A stretch of DNA of 64,000 nt, from positions 62,001 to 126,000 of the forward strand of contig NZ_JADYTJ010000001.1 of NCBI RefSeq assembly GCF_021531075.1, read 5' to 3'. Positions within the stretch are counted from its first letter, which is position 1, and every line of letters begins with the position of its first letter. The notes under the pieces are model-generated. The model was not told the DNA's origin. It saw nothing but the letters and a program-made list of their open reading frames with translations, and ran no database searches. The DNA is from Bacteroides caecigallinarum. Lineage in GTDB: Bacteria; Bacteroidota; Bacteroidia; Bacteroidales; Bacteroidaceae. Of this stretch, positions 47,145 to 57,068 are shown piece by piece. Both the position numbers and the translations under genes were made by a program.

Positions 47145-47696
47145 TCAGTTGCTGTTGTTTTCAGTTTTCCTTTTATATCTTCCGTAAATGTATCCTCCCA
47201 ATCCGGACAGTATTATTATATAGATTGGTGAGAAACCCAAAAGCCATATCAGCAGTGCAGATACCACAGGAATCCAGATATTATACCTGTTGATACGTGC
47301 TGTTTTGGCCATTTTGAATGTTGGCGCCGCTATCAGTGCAACTACTCCTGGGCGTATGCCTTTGAATATTCTTTCTACCGGTTCCAGATGTTGGAATTGC
47401 CTGAAGAAGAGTGCAATGGCGAGGATAATCAGAAAGGAAGGCATGATTGTTCCTAATGCCATGAAGAAAGCTCCCCAAAACTTGCGTAACTTGTAACCTA
47501 TGAAAATTGCTATGTTTACGGCAAAAATACCGGGTACAGTTTGTGATAAAGCCATGAGGTCCAGGAATTCTTCTTTCTTTATCCATTTTCTTTTGTCCAC
47601 AATCTCTGCTTCTATCAGTGGAACCATAGCGTATCCTCCTCCCACAGTGAATAGTCCTATACGGAAGAATATTGTAAAGTATTTCAGGTAGAGCAT
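47145..47696 (-). CDS. Chromate transporter family protein, half-size, first of a pair
   Basis: A 183-residue single CHR-domain membrane protein with TVGGGYAMVPLIEAEIVDK and LSQTVPGIFAVNIAIFIGY. It differs enough from its partner to fit the opposite-topology pair seen for short CHR proteins. It begins 85 bases after the hybrid regulator gene, with repeat words between, so co-transcription is possible but not shown. Confidence 0.9.
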   Translation of the reverse strand: MLYLKYFTIFFRIGLFTVGGGYAMVPLIEAEIVDKRKWIKKEEFLDLMALSQTVPGIFAVNIAIFIGYKLRKFWGAFFMALGTIMPSFLIILAIALFFRQFQHLEPVERIFKGIRPGVVALIAAPTFKMAKTARINRYNIWIPVVSALLIWLLGFSPIYIIILSGLGGYIYGRYKRKTENNSN

Positions 47697-47781
47697 TTTT
47701 GTTAATTAATAATTAATAATGGTGAATTAATAATTTATAGATTGTAGTAATGTCGTTGATTGATAAATTATATTGCATTCT

Positions 47782-50700
47782 TTATCTTTCATTATTAATT
47801 GACTTCATATAATCCCTTGGCGGAACACCATAATATTTTTTGAACGTATCGGCAAAATATTTTGGATCGGCAAATCCTAGTTTGTCCGATACTTCAGAAA
47901 CAGTGTATTCTTGTGTTTTCAGCAGAATTGCTGCTTCTTTCATTCGTATATTCCTGATAAGTTCTGCTGGAGGTTCGCCTGTCAGCGCCTTTATCTTGTT
48001 ATAAAAACTGGTTCTGCTCATGTTTACGGAAGCACATAATGTATCAACGTTGAGTCCATTCCCTAGACCTTCTTTTATAAGTCCTGTAACTTTTCTGATA
48101 AATTCCTCATCCAGCGATGAATTCATTTCAGGAATATTTTTTTCTGCATTGCTTTTATCATTGTCCTGATTACTGCTCTTTTGTTCTGGTAGTGACACTA
48201 TAAGTTCCTGAAGCCTTTTTCTTACAAGGTCCCTGTTCTCTAGTACATTACTGATATTGGCTTTCAGTAGAGTGATATCAAAAGGCTTTACTATATAAAG
48301 GTCTGCTTTAGTCTTCAGTCCGTCTATTATGTCTTTTTTCTCTCCTAAAGCTGTAAGCATAATGAATGGTATATGGCTTGTAGCCATATTCCCTTTTACT
48401 GCTTTACATAACTCATATCCGTTCATGATGGGCATCATAACGTCTGAGATGATGAGATCTGGTTGTACTTTTCTTATTATATCTAGTGCTTCTTTTCCGT
48501 TCTCAGCATCTGATACATGATACATATCTGTGAGAGACTGTATGAGGAATTTCCTTAACACATCATTGTCTTCTACAATAAGTATATGTGGTGCATTCTC
48601 CGGAAGGATTTTTGTTGGCGTTTCAATGTCGTTGTGTATTACTTCGTTTTGCGATGCAATAGTATAGGCCCACCCGTCTTGAACCGGGGTTTCCTGTATT
48701 TCGATAGAGTTGTCATCCCGATAAATATATTTTGCACTTTTTATCGGGAATGATAGTTGGAAACTTGTTCCGGAATTTTCCTCGCTTGAGAAAGAAATAC
48801 GTCCCTCATGATTTTGTATAAGTCGCCATGTAAGTAGCATACCTATGCCAGAACCCGTTATAAGTTGGTTTGTTGCATTATGCCCTCTGAACATGTATTT
48901 AAATAACTTTTTTTGGTCTTTCTTTGGTATTCCTATACCGGTGTCCGTTATGTCTATGTTCCAATTTTTTCTGTTATGCGAAGTGTTTATATTCACAGTT
49001 CCACCCTTAGGGGTATATTTTAATGCATTCGAAATCAGGTTTCTCAAGATAGAGTCCATCTTGTTCCTGTCTATCCATACCTCAAGTTCATCAAATTCAG
49101 TTTTATATTCCAAGGTAACACCTTGTTGCTGTGCATAATTCTTGAATTGTTGAAGATATTCCTTCAGGTATTCATTAAGTTTATATTTCCTAACGTTTAC
49201 TTGTGGACTATACAGTTCTTCCTTCTGAAAGTTCATAAGCTTGTTTGCCAGTTCAGACAGGTTGTCTGTGTTTTGAAGAGCAAGATTTATATTCATTGTT
49301 CCTTCTTCGGATAGTTTTTCTTTTTTCAGGATTTCTCCCAGAGGGGCTTTTATAAGTGTAAGCGGTGTACGTATGTCGTGAGCTGTATGAATGAAAAAGT
49401 TTATTTTCTCCTGAGATATACGTCTGTCTTTCTTTATCATTTTATATCTGTAAAGTGAAAAGGCTGCTCCACATACGAATATAACATACAACATTACTGC
49501 CCACGGAGTAAGCCATAGAGGACTATTTATAATAATGCTTATACTTCTTTCTTCCAATAACTGATTGTTGTCAAGAAGTATAGCTCGTATTCTCAGTTTG
49601 TATTCTCCTGGGGAAATGTTTGTATACCTTATCATTCCGTCTTCGCTCGGTGTACTCCATTCATCGAAGAAACCTTCTAATTTCCATGTATAGTATATGT
49701 TAGAAGGATTGTCATAGTTTACAGAAGATACGTTTATAGAGAAAGTATTTTGGTCATAATCCAATTCAAGAAGTGAAGTCTCGTTCAACATTTTCTTCAG
49801 TGGAGAATCCTTTTCGCCTGGATACGCTGGCCTGTACATTATACTCAGATTGTCCAGCACCATGTGAGAAGAGAATCTACCTGGTAACTGCATACTGTCT
49901 GACAGGACTATGGCACCCTCGTTACTTCCCAGAATAATCTCCCCATATCCTGTGTTTACAGCTGCTCCCTGATTAAAGTTATATGTAGCGAGACCTTGTT
50001 CACCAGTCCAGTTGGTAAACTTATTCTCTTTTACGCTAAATAGCGATATTCCATTTTCTGTTCCTAATATTATGTCTCCAAATTTGTTCTCTACTATGCT
50101 GTAAATATTATTTGTTATCAGACTGCAGTTACCTGTAGTGTAATGTCTGACGTTTCCTGAAATATTGTCTATGATGAACAATCCGTTTCCATAAGTACCG
50201 ACAAATGTATAGTTCCTGTCTTTTGTTATACACAGTGCGTTTATACATCCTGCTTCCTGTTGAGTCTTGAATTTTTCCAGTCTTTCATCCTTTTTTCGGA
50301 AGATGTATAATCCGTTTATTGTACCTATCCATAGTGATGTCCTGTCTCGTTCCTTTATACATGTTATGGGGTATGTAGTAGGGTAAATGCTGGTACGTTT
50401 GTTCTTTTCATTGTAAGCTCTCAGACTTCTGAAGCCTCCTCCCCACAGAATATTGTCAGAGTCTCTTAGTATGCTTCTTATATATTTGTCCGGTGTCTCA
50501 TCATCATCGCTTGTTGCGAACTTTATTGCATAAAAGGCGTTTCTGTTGTGTTTACTGATACGATATATTCCCGACATATATCCCCCTGCCAGAATTTCAC
50601 CCGGTTTGTATTCGCACAGTGATGTAAATATATGATTGTCGTTTTTCGAATCTTTTGTAAATGCTGACAGATAGTTAATCCATTTTTTTTCAGAACGGTC

Positions 50701-51834
50701 ATAGCAGCTTATACCATTACTGGTAGCGAACCATACGTCACTATCCGAATCGGTCATTATGGCATTTATCCTGTTGTCAATAAGTGAATTACTGTTGTCC
50801 TTTGAATGTCTTATCCATTCATAAGGTTGATATTTTTCCGTGTATATTGTAATACCGGTAGGATAAATAACATTCCATATTCTCCCATCATTGTCAATGC
50901 ATAAATCCTTTATAATACTTCCATTCATTCTGTTCAGTCTGGAATAGTCTTCTGCCAGAAAACTCCTGAAAGTTTTGTCTTTCAGATTTAGTTTGTACAC
51001 TCCGTCTCCATCTGTGGCTATCAGAACTTCGTATCCGGAGTTTCCATATGGCTTTATAATGTTTATGCTGAGATCAGTCAGAATTTTTCCAACATTGAAA
51101 ATTTCTGATTTTGTTGTATCATATACGTATAACCCGTCAGTAAGTGTGTTTATAACAAGATATTCAGTATCTCTGTGATAATATACGTAGTCTATCAGTC
51201 CTAAATCGTCTAGTATCGCATCTTTTTCCGAGAGAGTTTTATTTACATCAAGTTTAGTTTGGTAAATATGTCTTTTCGATGCAAAAAAATATTCTCCATC
51301 ATTTTTAGCTTCAGTTATGTACGAAATATTTTCATCTGTAATCTTGGTTATACATTTATGGCTGTTATTTTCTGTATCGTATATTACAACATTATTTTCA
51401 CATGCCATCAATATTTTATTTCGTGCTATACAGAATGCTGAAATTGGAAGGTCCGTGTATTGAGGATATGTATTTTTCATATCGAATACTATGCCGAATG
51501 AGTCTTTCATTTTGTCATATTTGAAAACATATCCATCTTTTCCTACTTCCCATAACTGTTTTTCTTCGTCTGTGGATAAAATGTTGAGATTGGGAAAGAA
51601 ATTCACAATATTCCCATCTTTAGTAAGCTGATAGTGCTTGAAATTCTTTCCATCGAATCTGTCTACACCTTTATGTGTTAGAATCCACATGTATCCCTGA
51701 TTTCCCTGACTTATAGAAAGTACGCGACGGCTGCTCAAACCGTCTTTCATATCAATGTATTTATATATTTGAGTATATGAATTTGATATACAGGAGAAAA
51801 GAATGATAAATGTAAGGATAAATCTATAAAACAT
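47782..51834 (-). CDS. Second hybrid two-component system regulator
   Basis: The 1350-residue protein has a signal peptide (about 1-21), a long propeller sensor region (about 25-690), a Y_Y_Y domain (about 715-785) and one helix near 790-810. Then come a kinase with AHDIRTPL around the phospho-acceptor His, an ATPase domain (NLISNALKYTP, DTGIGIP), a receiver with IISDVMMPIMNG, and an AraC-type HTH at the end. Its kinase box has HD rather than the HE of the first regulator. No glycan-use genes flank it; purL is upstream and the chromate transporter pair downstream. Its target genes are therefore unknown. Confidence 0.94.
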   Translation of the reverse strand: MFYRFILTFIILFSCISNSYTQIYKYIDMKDGLSSRRVLSISQGNQGYMWILTHKGVDRFDGKNFKHYQLTKDGNIVNFFPNLNILSTDEEKQLWEVGKDGYVFKYDKMKDSFGIVFDMKNTYPQYTDLPISAFCIARNKILMACENNVVIYDTENNSHKCITKITDENISYITEAKNDGEYFFASKRHIYQTKLDVNKTLSEKDAILDDLGLIDYVYYHRDTEYLVINTLTDGLYVYDTTKSEIFNVGKILTDLSINIIKPYGNSGYEVLIATDGDGVYKLNLKDKTFRSFLAEDYSRLNRMNGSIIKDLCIDNDGRIWNVIYPTGITIYTEKYQPYEWIRHSKDNSNSLIDNRINAIMTDSDSDVWFATSNGISCYDRSEKKWINYLSAFTKDSKNDNHIFTSLCEYKPGEILAGGYMSGIYRISKHNRNAFYAIKFATSDDDETPDKYIRSILRDSDNILWGGGFRSLRAYNEKNKRTSIYPTTYPITCIKERDRTSLWIGTINGLYIFRKKDERLEKFKTQQEAGCINALCITKDRNYTFVGTYGNGLFIIDNISGNVRHYTTGNCSLITNNIYSIVENKFGDIILGTENGISLFSVKENKFTNWTGEQGLATYNFNQGAAVNTGYGEIILGSNEGAIVLSDSMQLPGRFSSHMVLDNLSIMYRPAYPGEKDSPLKKMLNETSLLELDYDQNTFSINVSSVNYDNPSNIYYTWKLEGFFDEWSTPSEDGMIRYTNISPGEYKLRIRAILLDNNQLLEERSISIIINSPLWLTPWAVMLYVIFVCGAAFSLYRYKMIKKDRRISQEKINFFIHTAHDIRTPLTLIKAPLGEILKKEKLSEEGTMNINLALQNTDNLSELANKLMNFQKEELYSPQVNVRKYKLNEYLKEYLQQFKNYAQQQGVTLEYKTEFDELEVWIDRNKMDSILRNLISNALKYTPKGGTVNINTSHNRKNWNIDITDTGIGIPKKDQKKLFKYMFRGHNATNQLITGSGIGMLLTWRLIQNHEGRISFSSEENSGTSFQLSFPIKSAKYIYRDDNSIEIQETPVQDGWAYTIASQNEVIHNDIETPTKILPENAPHILIVEDNDVLRKFLIQSLTDMYHVSDAENGKEALDIIRKVQPDLIISDVMMPIMNGYELCKAVKGNMATSHIPFIMLTALGEKKDIIDGLKTKADLYIVKPFDITLLKANISNVLENRDLVRKRLQELIVSLPEQKSSNQDNDKSNAEKNIPEMNSSLDEEFIRKVTGLIKEGLGNGLNVDTLCASVNMSRTSFYNKIKALTGEPPAELIRNIRMKEAAILLKTQEYTVSEVSDKLGFADPKYFADTFKKYYGVPPRDYMKSINNER

Positions 51835-51893
51835 GGCATTGTGAAATTATATAATGCAAATGTCGTTAAAAATGATTGGAAAACAAAATAAAA

Positions 51894-51937
51894 CGAAAAA
51901 AAGGTTCCCCCGATTTTTATTCGGGGAAACCTTTTTT
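51894..51937 (-). terminator. Terminator of purL
   Basis: A-run, AAGGTTCCCCCGA (about 51894-51912) pairs with TCGGGGAAACCTTTTTT (51921-51937). It can work in both directions. Confidence 0.82.
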
Positions 51938-51956
51938 AGTTTTTAGTTGTTGGTTC

Positions 51957-54900
51957 TTAGTTTTTAGTTTTTTCTTCCACCCACTTGCGTGCGTTAACGA
52001 ATGCTTCCATCCAAGGAGTGATTTGGTCTTCACCAAGACGTTCTGCCGGATAATAAGCATTTTCCCACGGGAAGCAAGCTCGTTCAAGGTGTGGCATCAT
52101 TGCAAGGTGACGTCCGTCCTGCGAAGCGATACCTGCTACGCTATAGTCCGAACCGTTAGGGTTACCTGGATATTCGTCGTATGAATACTTCAGAACGACG
52201 TTGTAGTGGTCTTCATCGTAAGGCAATGAGAACTTACCTTCTCCGTGAGCTACCCAGATACCGAGTTTAGAACCACTCAATGAGCCGAACATCACGCTGC
52301 GGTTCATAGGAACAGTAACGCCGAGGAAGTTAGATTCAAACTTGTGTGAATCATTATGCAGCATCTTGCCTTTCTTCTTGTCTTCAGGAGTGATAAGTCC
52401 GAGTTCCATCATCAGCTGGCAACCGTTACATACACCGAGTGACAAAGTATCTTCACGTGCGTAGAAGTTGTCAAGAGCTGCTTTAGCCTTAGGGTTGAAC
52501 AGGAAGCTGCCGGCCCATCCCTTGGCAGAACCAAGAACGTCAGAGTTAGAGAAACCGCCGCAGAACACAATCATGTTGATATCTTCCAGTGTTTCACGTC
52601 CGCTAACGAGGTCAGTCATTGTAACGTCCTTAACATCGAATCCTGCAAGGTAAAGCATGTATGCCATTTCACGTTCACCGTTAGTGCCTTTCTCGCGGAT
52701 GATAGCAGCCTTGATACCGCTTGGAGTACGACGGTCAGGATCAAGTCCGAACTGAGAAAGCTTACCAGTGAATGAAGGATTGAATGCAAATTCAATTGGC
52801 TGCTGCTTGTAGTTCTCGAAACGTTTCTTAGCACATCCGTTCATGCTCTGATGACGGTCCATCAGGTATGAAGTAGAATACCATACGTCGCGCAGATAGT
52901 CGATACCGAACTGGTAAGTTGCACCATCCTTAGAAACGAGGATATGACGTTCTTCTGTCGGTTTACCAAGTTTTACGAAGCCAACACCTGCGTCTTCAAG
53001 GATCTTCTTGACTTCAGCTTTGTTCTTATCTGCTACCTGTATAACGATACCCGGATTTTCTGCAAACAGAATCTTAACGATATCATCACATTTAATCTTG
53101 TCAAGTTCGATTCCCATACCGCCTTCTGTGTTAGCGAAACACATTTCAAGCAATGTAGTGATAAGACCACCTGCAGAAATATCGTGACCAGCAAGAATCA
53201 GACCCTTGTTGATAAGTTCCTGAACTGCGAGGAATGCATCGCGGAAGTATTCTGGGTTCTGTACTGTAGGAACATCGCTACCTACCTTGTTGAGGCTTTG
53301 AGCAAAAGCAGAACCTCCAAGACGTAACTCGTCGAAACTGAAGTCTATATGATAGAATGTAGATTTTTCCTTGTTAACCATAACAGGAGAAACGACTTTC
53401 TTCACGTCGCTTACTTCGCCACCAGCAGAAACGATAACTGTTCCCGGGCTGATAATCTTTTCTCCGTTAGGATATTTCTGAGTCATTGACAATGAGTCCT
53501 TACCTGTAGGAACGTTTATCTGAAGTGAGCAGCAGAAGTCAGACAAAGCCTTCACTGCTGTATAAAGTCTTGCATCTTCACCTTCCTGTGAGCGGCAAGG
53601 CCACATCCAGTTGGCAGAAAGAGAAATGCTGTCCATACCGTCTGCCAAAGGAGCCCAAACAAGGTTTGTCAGAGCTTCAGAAACAGCAAGAACAGAACCT
53701 GCAGCAGGATCTGCAAGTGCAGCCTGAGGAGCGTGACCGATAGCAGTTGCTATACCGGCATTTCCACGATAGTCAAGAGCTACCACACCACAGTCACTCA
53801 ATGGCAACTGAAGTTCACCCTGACACTGCTGACGTGCAATCTTACCTGTTACCGAACGGTCAACCTTGTTAGTCAACCAGTCCTTACAAGCTACAGCTTC
53901 AAGCTGAAGAACAGTTCTTACGTATTCGTTCAGTTTTGCTGCATCGTATGATACATTTTCATATTTACGTTCTACGGTCTTGTCAACCATATATGTCTTA
54001 GGAGAAGAACCGAACATCTGGTCTACAGCCAAGTCGAACGGACGAACGCCGTCAGCCTGTTCGAATGCGAAACGATGGTCGCCTGTAGTTTCACCTACAA
54101 CGTACATAGGAGCACGTTCGCGTTCTGCAATCTTTCTTACGTGGTCAATTGCCTTTTCATCGATAAGCAATCCCATACGTTCCTGCGATTCGTTTGCGAT
54201 GATTTCCTTGGCAGAAAGAGTTTCGTCACCGATAGGAAGCTTGTCCATGTGGATAAGACCACCGCAATCTTCAACCAGCTCAGACAGACAGTTTACGTGA
54301 CCTGCCGAACCGTGGTCGTGGATAGAAACGATTGGGTTTTCATCTTCTTCACAAAGTGAACGAACTACGTTGTAAGCACGTTTCTGCATTTCTGCATTTG
54401 CACGCTGTACAGCGTTAAGTTCGATACCGGAAGAGTAACGTCCTGTTTCAACAGAAGATACAGAACCACCACCAAGACCGATACGATAGTTGTCACCACC
54501 AAGAACTACAACTTCGTTACCGGCTTCAGGACTACCTTTCAAGCAGTCACGCTGAGTACCATAACCTACACCACCGGCAAGCATGATAACCTTGTCGTAA
54601 GCATACTTCTCGTTGTTTTCCTGATGTTCGAATGTCAGTACAGAACCACAGATAAGCGGCTGGCCGAACTTATTACCGAAGTCAGAAGCACCGTTCGAAG
54701 CCTTGATAAGAATCTGTTCCGGAGTCTGATACAACCACTGGCGTACAGGAAGAATGTTTTCCCATTCGCGTCCTTCTTCCGAACGAGGATAAGAAGTCAT
54801 GTAAACGGCTGTACCGGCGATAGGCCATGAACCTTTACCACCACCCATACGGTCGCGGATTTCACCGCCTGTACCTGTTGATGCACCGTTGAACGGTTCT

Positions 54901-55664
54901 ACAGTAGTAGGGAAGTTATGAGTCTCAGCTTTCAGTGAGATAACAGTCTTGATATCTTTGATTACGAAATAATCAGAAGTAGAGTGATCTTTCGGAGCGA
55001 ACTGTTCCACTACAGGGCCTTCGGCGAATGCCACATTGTCCTTGTAGGCTGAAATAATCTTGTTAGGATTTTCATTAGTCGTTTTCTTTATCATCTGGAA
55101 CAAAGATGATTCCATTTCCTGTCCGTCGATGATGAAAGTACCACCGAATATTTTGTGACGGCAGTGTTCAGAGTTAATCTGTGCGAAACCGAACACCTCT
55201 GAGTCGGTAAGTTTACGTCCCAGGTCTTTTTCCACTTTAAGCAGATAGTCCATCTCTTCGCGTGAGAGAGCCAGACCTTCCTGTTCGTTATATTCTTCCA
55301 GGTTCTCTATGTAAACTATAGGTTGCGGTTTGATATTTACATCAAATATTTCCTGATTCAATCCTTTGTACATACGCTGAAGCATAGGGTCGTATTCAGC
55401 ATTCTCGTCTTTTACAGGGAAATATTCTTCTATACGGCGTATACCGCTTATACCCATATTTTGAGTGATTTCTACGGCATTTGTACTCCACGGAGTAATC
55501 ATTTCTCGGCGAGGGCCGATGAAGTATCCTTTCAGGTTATCTTCTGTTTCTACAGTAGCGTCACTGTAAAGCCAGCATAACTTCTTGATGTCTTCAGCAT
55601 TCAATTCCTGACTGCATGCAGTGGCAATCACGCTTTTGCTTGGGGTTCTGAAAAATAGAATCAT
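51957..55664 (-). CDS. purL: Phosphoribosylformylglycinamidine synthase, single-chain large form
   Basis: The 1235-residue enzyme makes FGAM from FGAR, glutamine and ATP in purine synthesis. It has the N-terminal PurS-like part, the two ATP-binding halves (SEHCRHKIFGG, THNFPTTVEPFNGASTGTGGEIRD, DHGSAGHVNCLSE), and a C-terminal glutaminase with the nucleophile in GVCNGCQ and the His/Glu end in PHLERA. Large single-chain PurL is normal for Bacteroidales. Codons are those of a well-expressed gene. A promoter is seen upstream and a terminator downstream, so it is monocistronic. Confidence 0.97.
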   Translation of the reverse strand: MILFFRTPSKSVIATACSQELNAEDIKKLCWLYSDATVETEDNLKGYFIGPRREMITPWSTNAVEITQNMGISGIRRIEEYFPVKDENAEYDPMLQRMYKGLNQEIFDVNIKPQPIVYIENLEEYNEQEGLALSREEMDYLLKVEKDLGRKLTDSEVFGFAQINSEHCRHKIFGGTFIIDGQEMESSLFQMIKKTTNENPNKIISAYKDNVAFAEGPVVEQFAPKDHSTSDYFVIKDIKTVISLKAETHNFPTTVEPFNGASTGTGGEIRDRMGGGKGSWPIAGTAVYMTSYPRSEEGREWENILPVRQWLYQTPEQILIKASNGASDFGNKFGQPLICGSVLTFEHQENNEKYAYDKVIMLAGGVGYGTQRDCLKGSPEAGNEVVVLGGDNYRIGLGGGSVSSVETGRYSSGIELNAVQRANAEMQKRAYNVVRSLCEEDENPIVSIHDHGSAGHVNCLSELVEDCGGLIHMDKLPIGDETLSAKEIIANESQERMGLLIDEKAIDHVRKIAERERAPMYVVGETTGDHRFAFEQADGVRPFDLAVDQMFGSSPKTYMVDKTVERKYENVSYDAAKLNEYVRTVLQLEAVACKDWLTNKVDRSVTGKIARQQCQGELQLPLSDCGVVALDYRGNAGIATAIGHAPQAALADPAAGSVLAVSEALTNLVWAPLADGMDSISLSANWMWPCRSQEGEDARLYTAVKALSDFCCSLQINVPTGKDSLSMTQKYPNGEKIISPGTVIVSAGGEVSDVKKVVSPVMVNKEKSTFYHIDFSFDELRLGGSAFAQSLNKVGSDVPTVQNPEYFRDAFLAVQELINKGLILAGHDISAGGLITTLLEMCFANTEGGMGIELDKIKCDDIVKILFAENPGIVIQVADKNKAEVKKILEDAGVGFVKLGKPTEERHILVSKDGATYQFGIDYLRDVWYSTSYLMDRHQSMNGCAKKRFENYKQQPIEFAFNPSFTGKLSQFGLDPDRRTPSGIKAAIIREKGTNGEREMAYMLYLAGFDVKDVTMTDLVSGRETLEDINMIVFCGGFSNSDVLGSAKGWAGSFLFNPKAKAALDNFYAREDTLSLGVCNGCQLMMELGLITPEDKKKGKMLHNDSHKFESNFLGVTVPMNRSVMFGSLSGSKLGIWVAHGEGKFSLPYDEDHYNVVLKYSYDEYPGNPNGSDYSVAGIASQDGRHLAMMPHLERACFPWENAYYPAERLGEDQITPWMEAFVNARKWVEEKTKN

Positions 55665-55780
55665 AACATTTATATTGTTTTGAGTTTTTAAGTTTCTAAG
55701 TTCTGAAATACCAAGTTTACAGACTTCTTTATTGTTTTAAACAACAGAAAAACTTATAAAGTAATTATATAATTATGTTG

Positions 55781-55811
55781 CAAAGGTACATAAAAGCCCG
55801 TTTTTACGAAA
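55781..55811 (-). promoter_or_regulatory. Promoter of purL
   Basis: TTTC (55811-55808), 19 bases, then TACCTTTG (55788-55781) on the minus strand, leaving a leader of about 110 bases. Confidence 0.55.
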
Positions 55812-55864
55812 GAAAATCTACATGAATTATAGGTACTTTCGCAAAAAAGTATCATCTTTGCATT

Positions 55865-56524
55865 ATGAATTGGTTAGAGCAAGTTACTATACTGGATTTA
55901 TTGGTTAAGGGTTTTGTTATTGGGGTAGTGGTTTCGGCGCCACTCGGACCCGTTGGCGTGCTTTGTATTCAGCGTACACTGAATAAGGGACGTTGGTTCG
56001 GTTTTGTAACTGGTCTTGGCGCAGCCTTGAGCGATATAGGCTATTCATTGATAACCGGTTATGGTATGAGCTTTATGGATGAACTTATCATAAAGCACCA
56101 GACATTTCTTCAGATAGTAGGTAGTATAATGCTTCTGGCTTTCGGTATATATACCTTCCGTAGTAATCCGGTGAAAGCATTGCGTCCAGTATCCGGCAAG
56201 CGCGGTTCATATCTTCACAATTTCATTACAGCATTTTTTGTTACTCTGTCCAATCCACTGATTATCTTTCTGTTCGTAGGTCTTTTTGCGCGTTTTTCTT
56301 TTGTCATGCCTGGAAGTCCTGTCGGTTTTCAGTTGGTAGGATATCTTGCCATTGTTTTAGGAGCTCTTTCATGGTGGTTTTTCATCACCTATTTTGTCAA
56401 TAAGGTTCGCAATCATTTCAATGTTCGTGGCATTTGGGTGCTTAACCGTGTCATTGGCATTGTCGTAATAGTAGCGTCAATCATAGGTTTAGGACTTGCA
56501 TTATTAGGAAATTCAATATATTGA
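55865..56524 (+). CDS. LysE-family exporter
   Basis: The 219-residue protein has six helices and the LysE/RhtB start VVSAPLGPVGVLCIQRTL, with later TLSNPLIIFLFVGLF. Members export amino acids or related compounds. A CATCTTTG element (55853-55860) lies almost on top of the ATG, so the message could be very short-leadered. One base separates its stop from the next ATG, which means tight coupling with the DUF4924 gene. Confidence 0.88.
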   Translation: MNWLEQVTILDLLVKGFVIGVVVSAPLGPVGVLCIQRTLNKGRWFGFVTGLGAALSDIGYSLITGYGMSFMDELIIKHQTFLQIVGSIMLLAFGIYTFRSNPVKALRPVSGKRGSYLHNFITAFFVTLSNPLIIFLFVGLFARFSFVMPGSPVGFQLVGYLAIVLGALSWWFFITYFVNKVRNHFNVRGIWVLNRVIGIVVIVASIIGLGLALLGNSIY

Positions 56525-56525
56525 T

Positions 56526-57068
56526 ATGTATATTTCTCAACAGTTAAAACAGCAGAATATAGCTGAATATCTGCTTTATATGTGGCAGATAGAGGACTTG
56601 CTTCGTGCGTATCATTTTGACATGGACAGGATAAAGAAGGATATAGTCGATCCATATCCTGTTACTGATGAACAGAAAGCTGCATTGTTCCAATGGTATA
56701 AGGACCTTGCAAACATGATGCACGACGAGGGTGTAATGGAAAAAGGTCATGTCCAGATAAACAAGAATATAATAGTTTGGCTTACAGACCTTCATCTGCA
56801 GTTGCTCCGTTCGCCTAAATATCCGTATTACAGTGCTGCATATTATAAGGCTCTTCCGTTTATAGTTGAACTTCGTGCCAAGGGTGCCGATAAGGATGTT
56901 CCGGAGCTGGAAACATGTTTCGATGCCATGTACGGTGTACTTATGCTGAAACTACAGAAAAAGGAGATAAGCGAGGAAACACAGAAAGCCATTAAAGTGA
57001 TAAGCGACCTTCTGGCTATTCTTGCCGACTATTATATAAAAGATAAGAAAGGAGAATTGGAGTTATGA
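56526..57068 (+). CDS. DUF4924 protein
   Basis: This 180-residue, helical, soluble protein includes QQNIAEYLLYMWQIEDLLRA and the later HLQLLRSPKYPYYSAAYYKALPFI, the features of DUF4924, a Bacteroidetes family of unknown role. Its start is one base after the lysE-type stop and its stop overlaps the ATG of rfbD (ATGA at 57065-57068). No catalytic residues can be proposed. Confidence 0.78.
   Translation: MYISQQLKQQNIAEYLLYMWQIEDLLRAYHFDMDRIKKDIVDPYPVTDEQKAALFQWYKDLANMMHDEGVMEKGHVQINKNIIVWLTDLHLQLLRSPKYPYYSAAYYKALPFIVELRAKGADKDVPELETCFDAMYGVLMLKLQKKEISEETQKAIKVISDLLAILADYYIKDKKGELEL

Noticed and set aside
46249-47696. Riboswitch control of the chromate transporter pair
   Set aside because: The riboswitch lies downstream of both chrA genes on their own strand and cannot lead their transcript.
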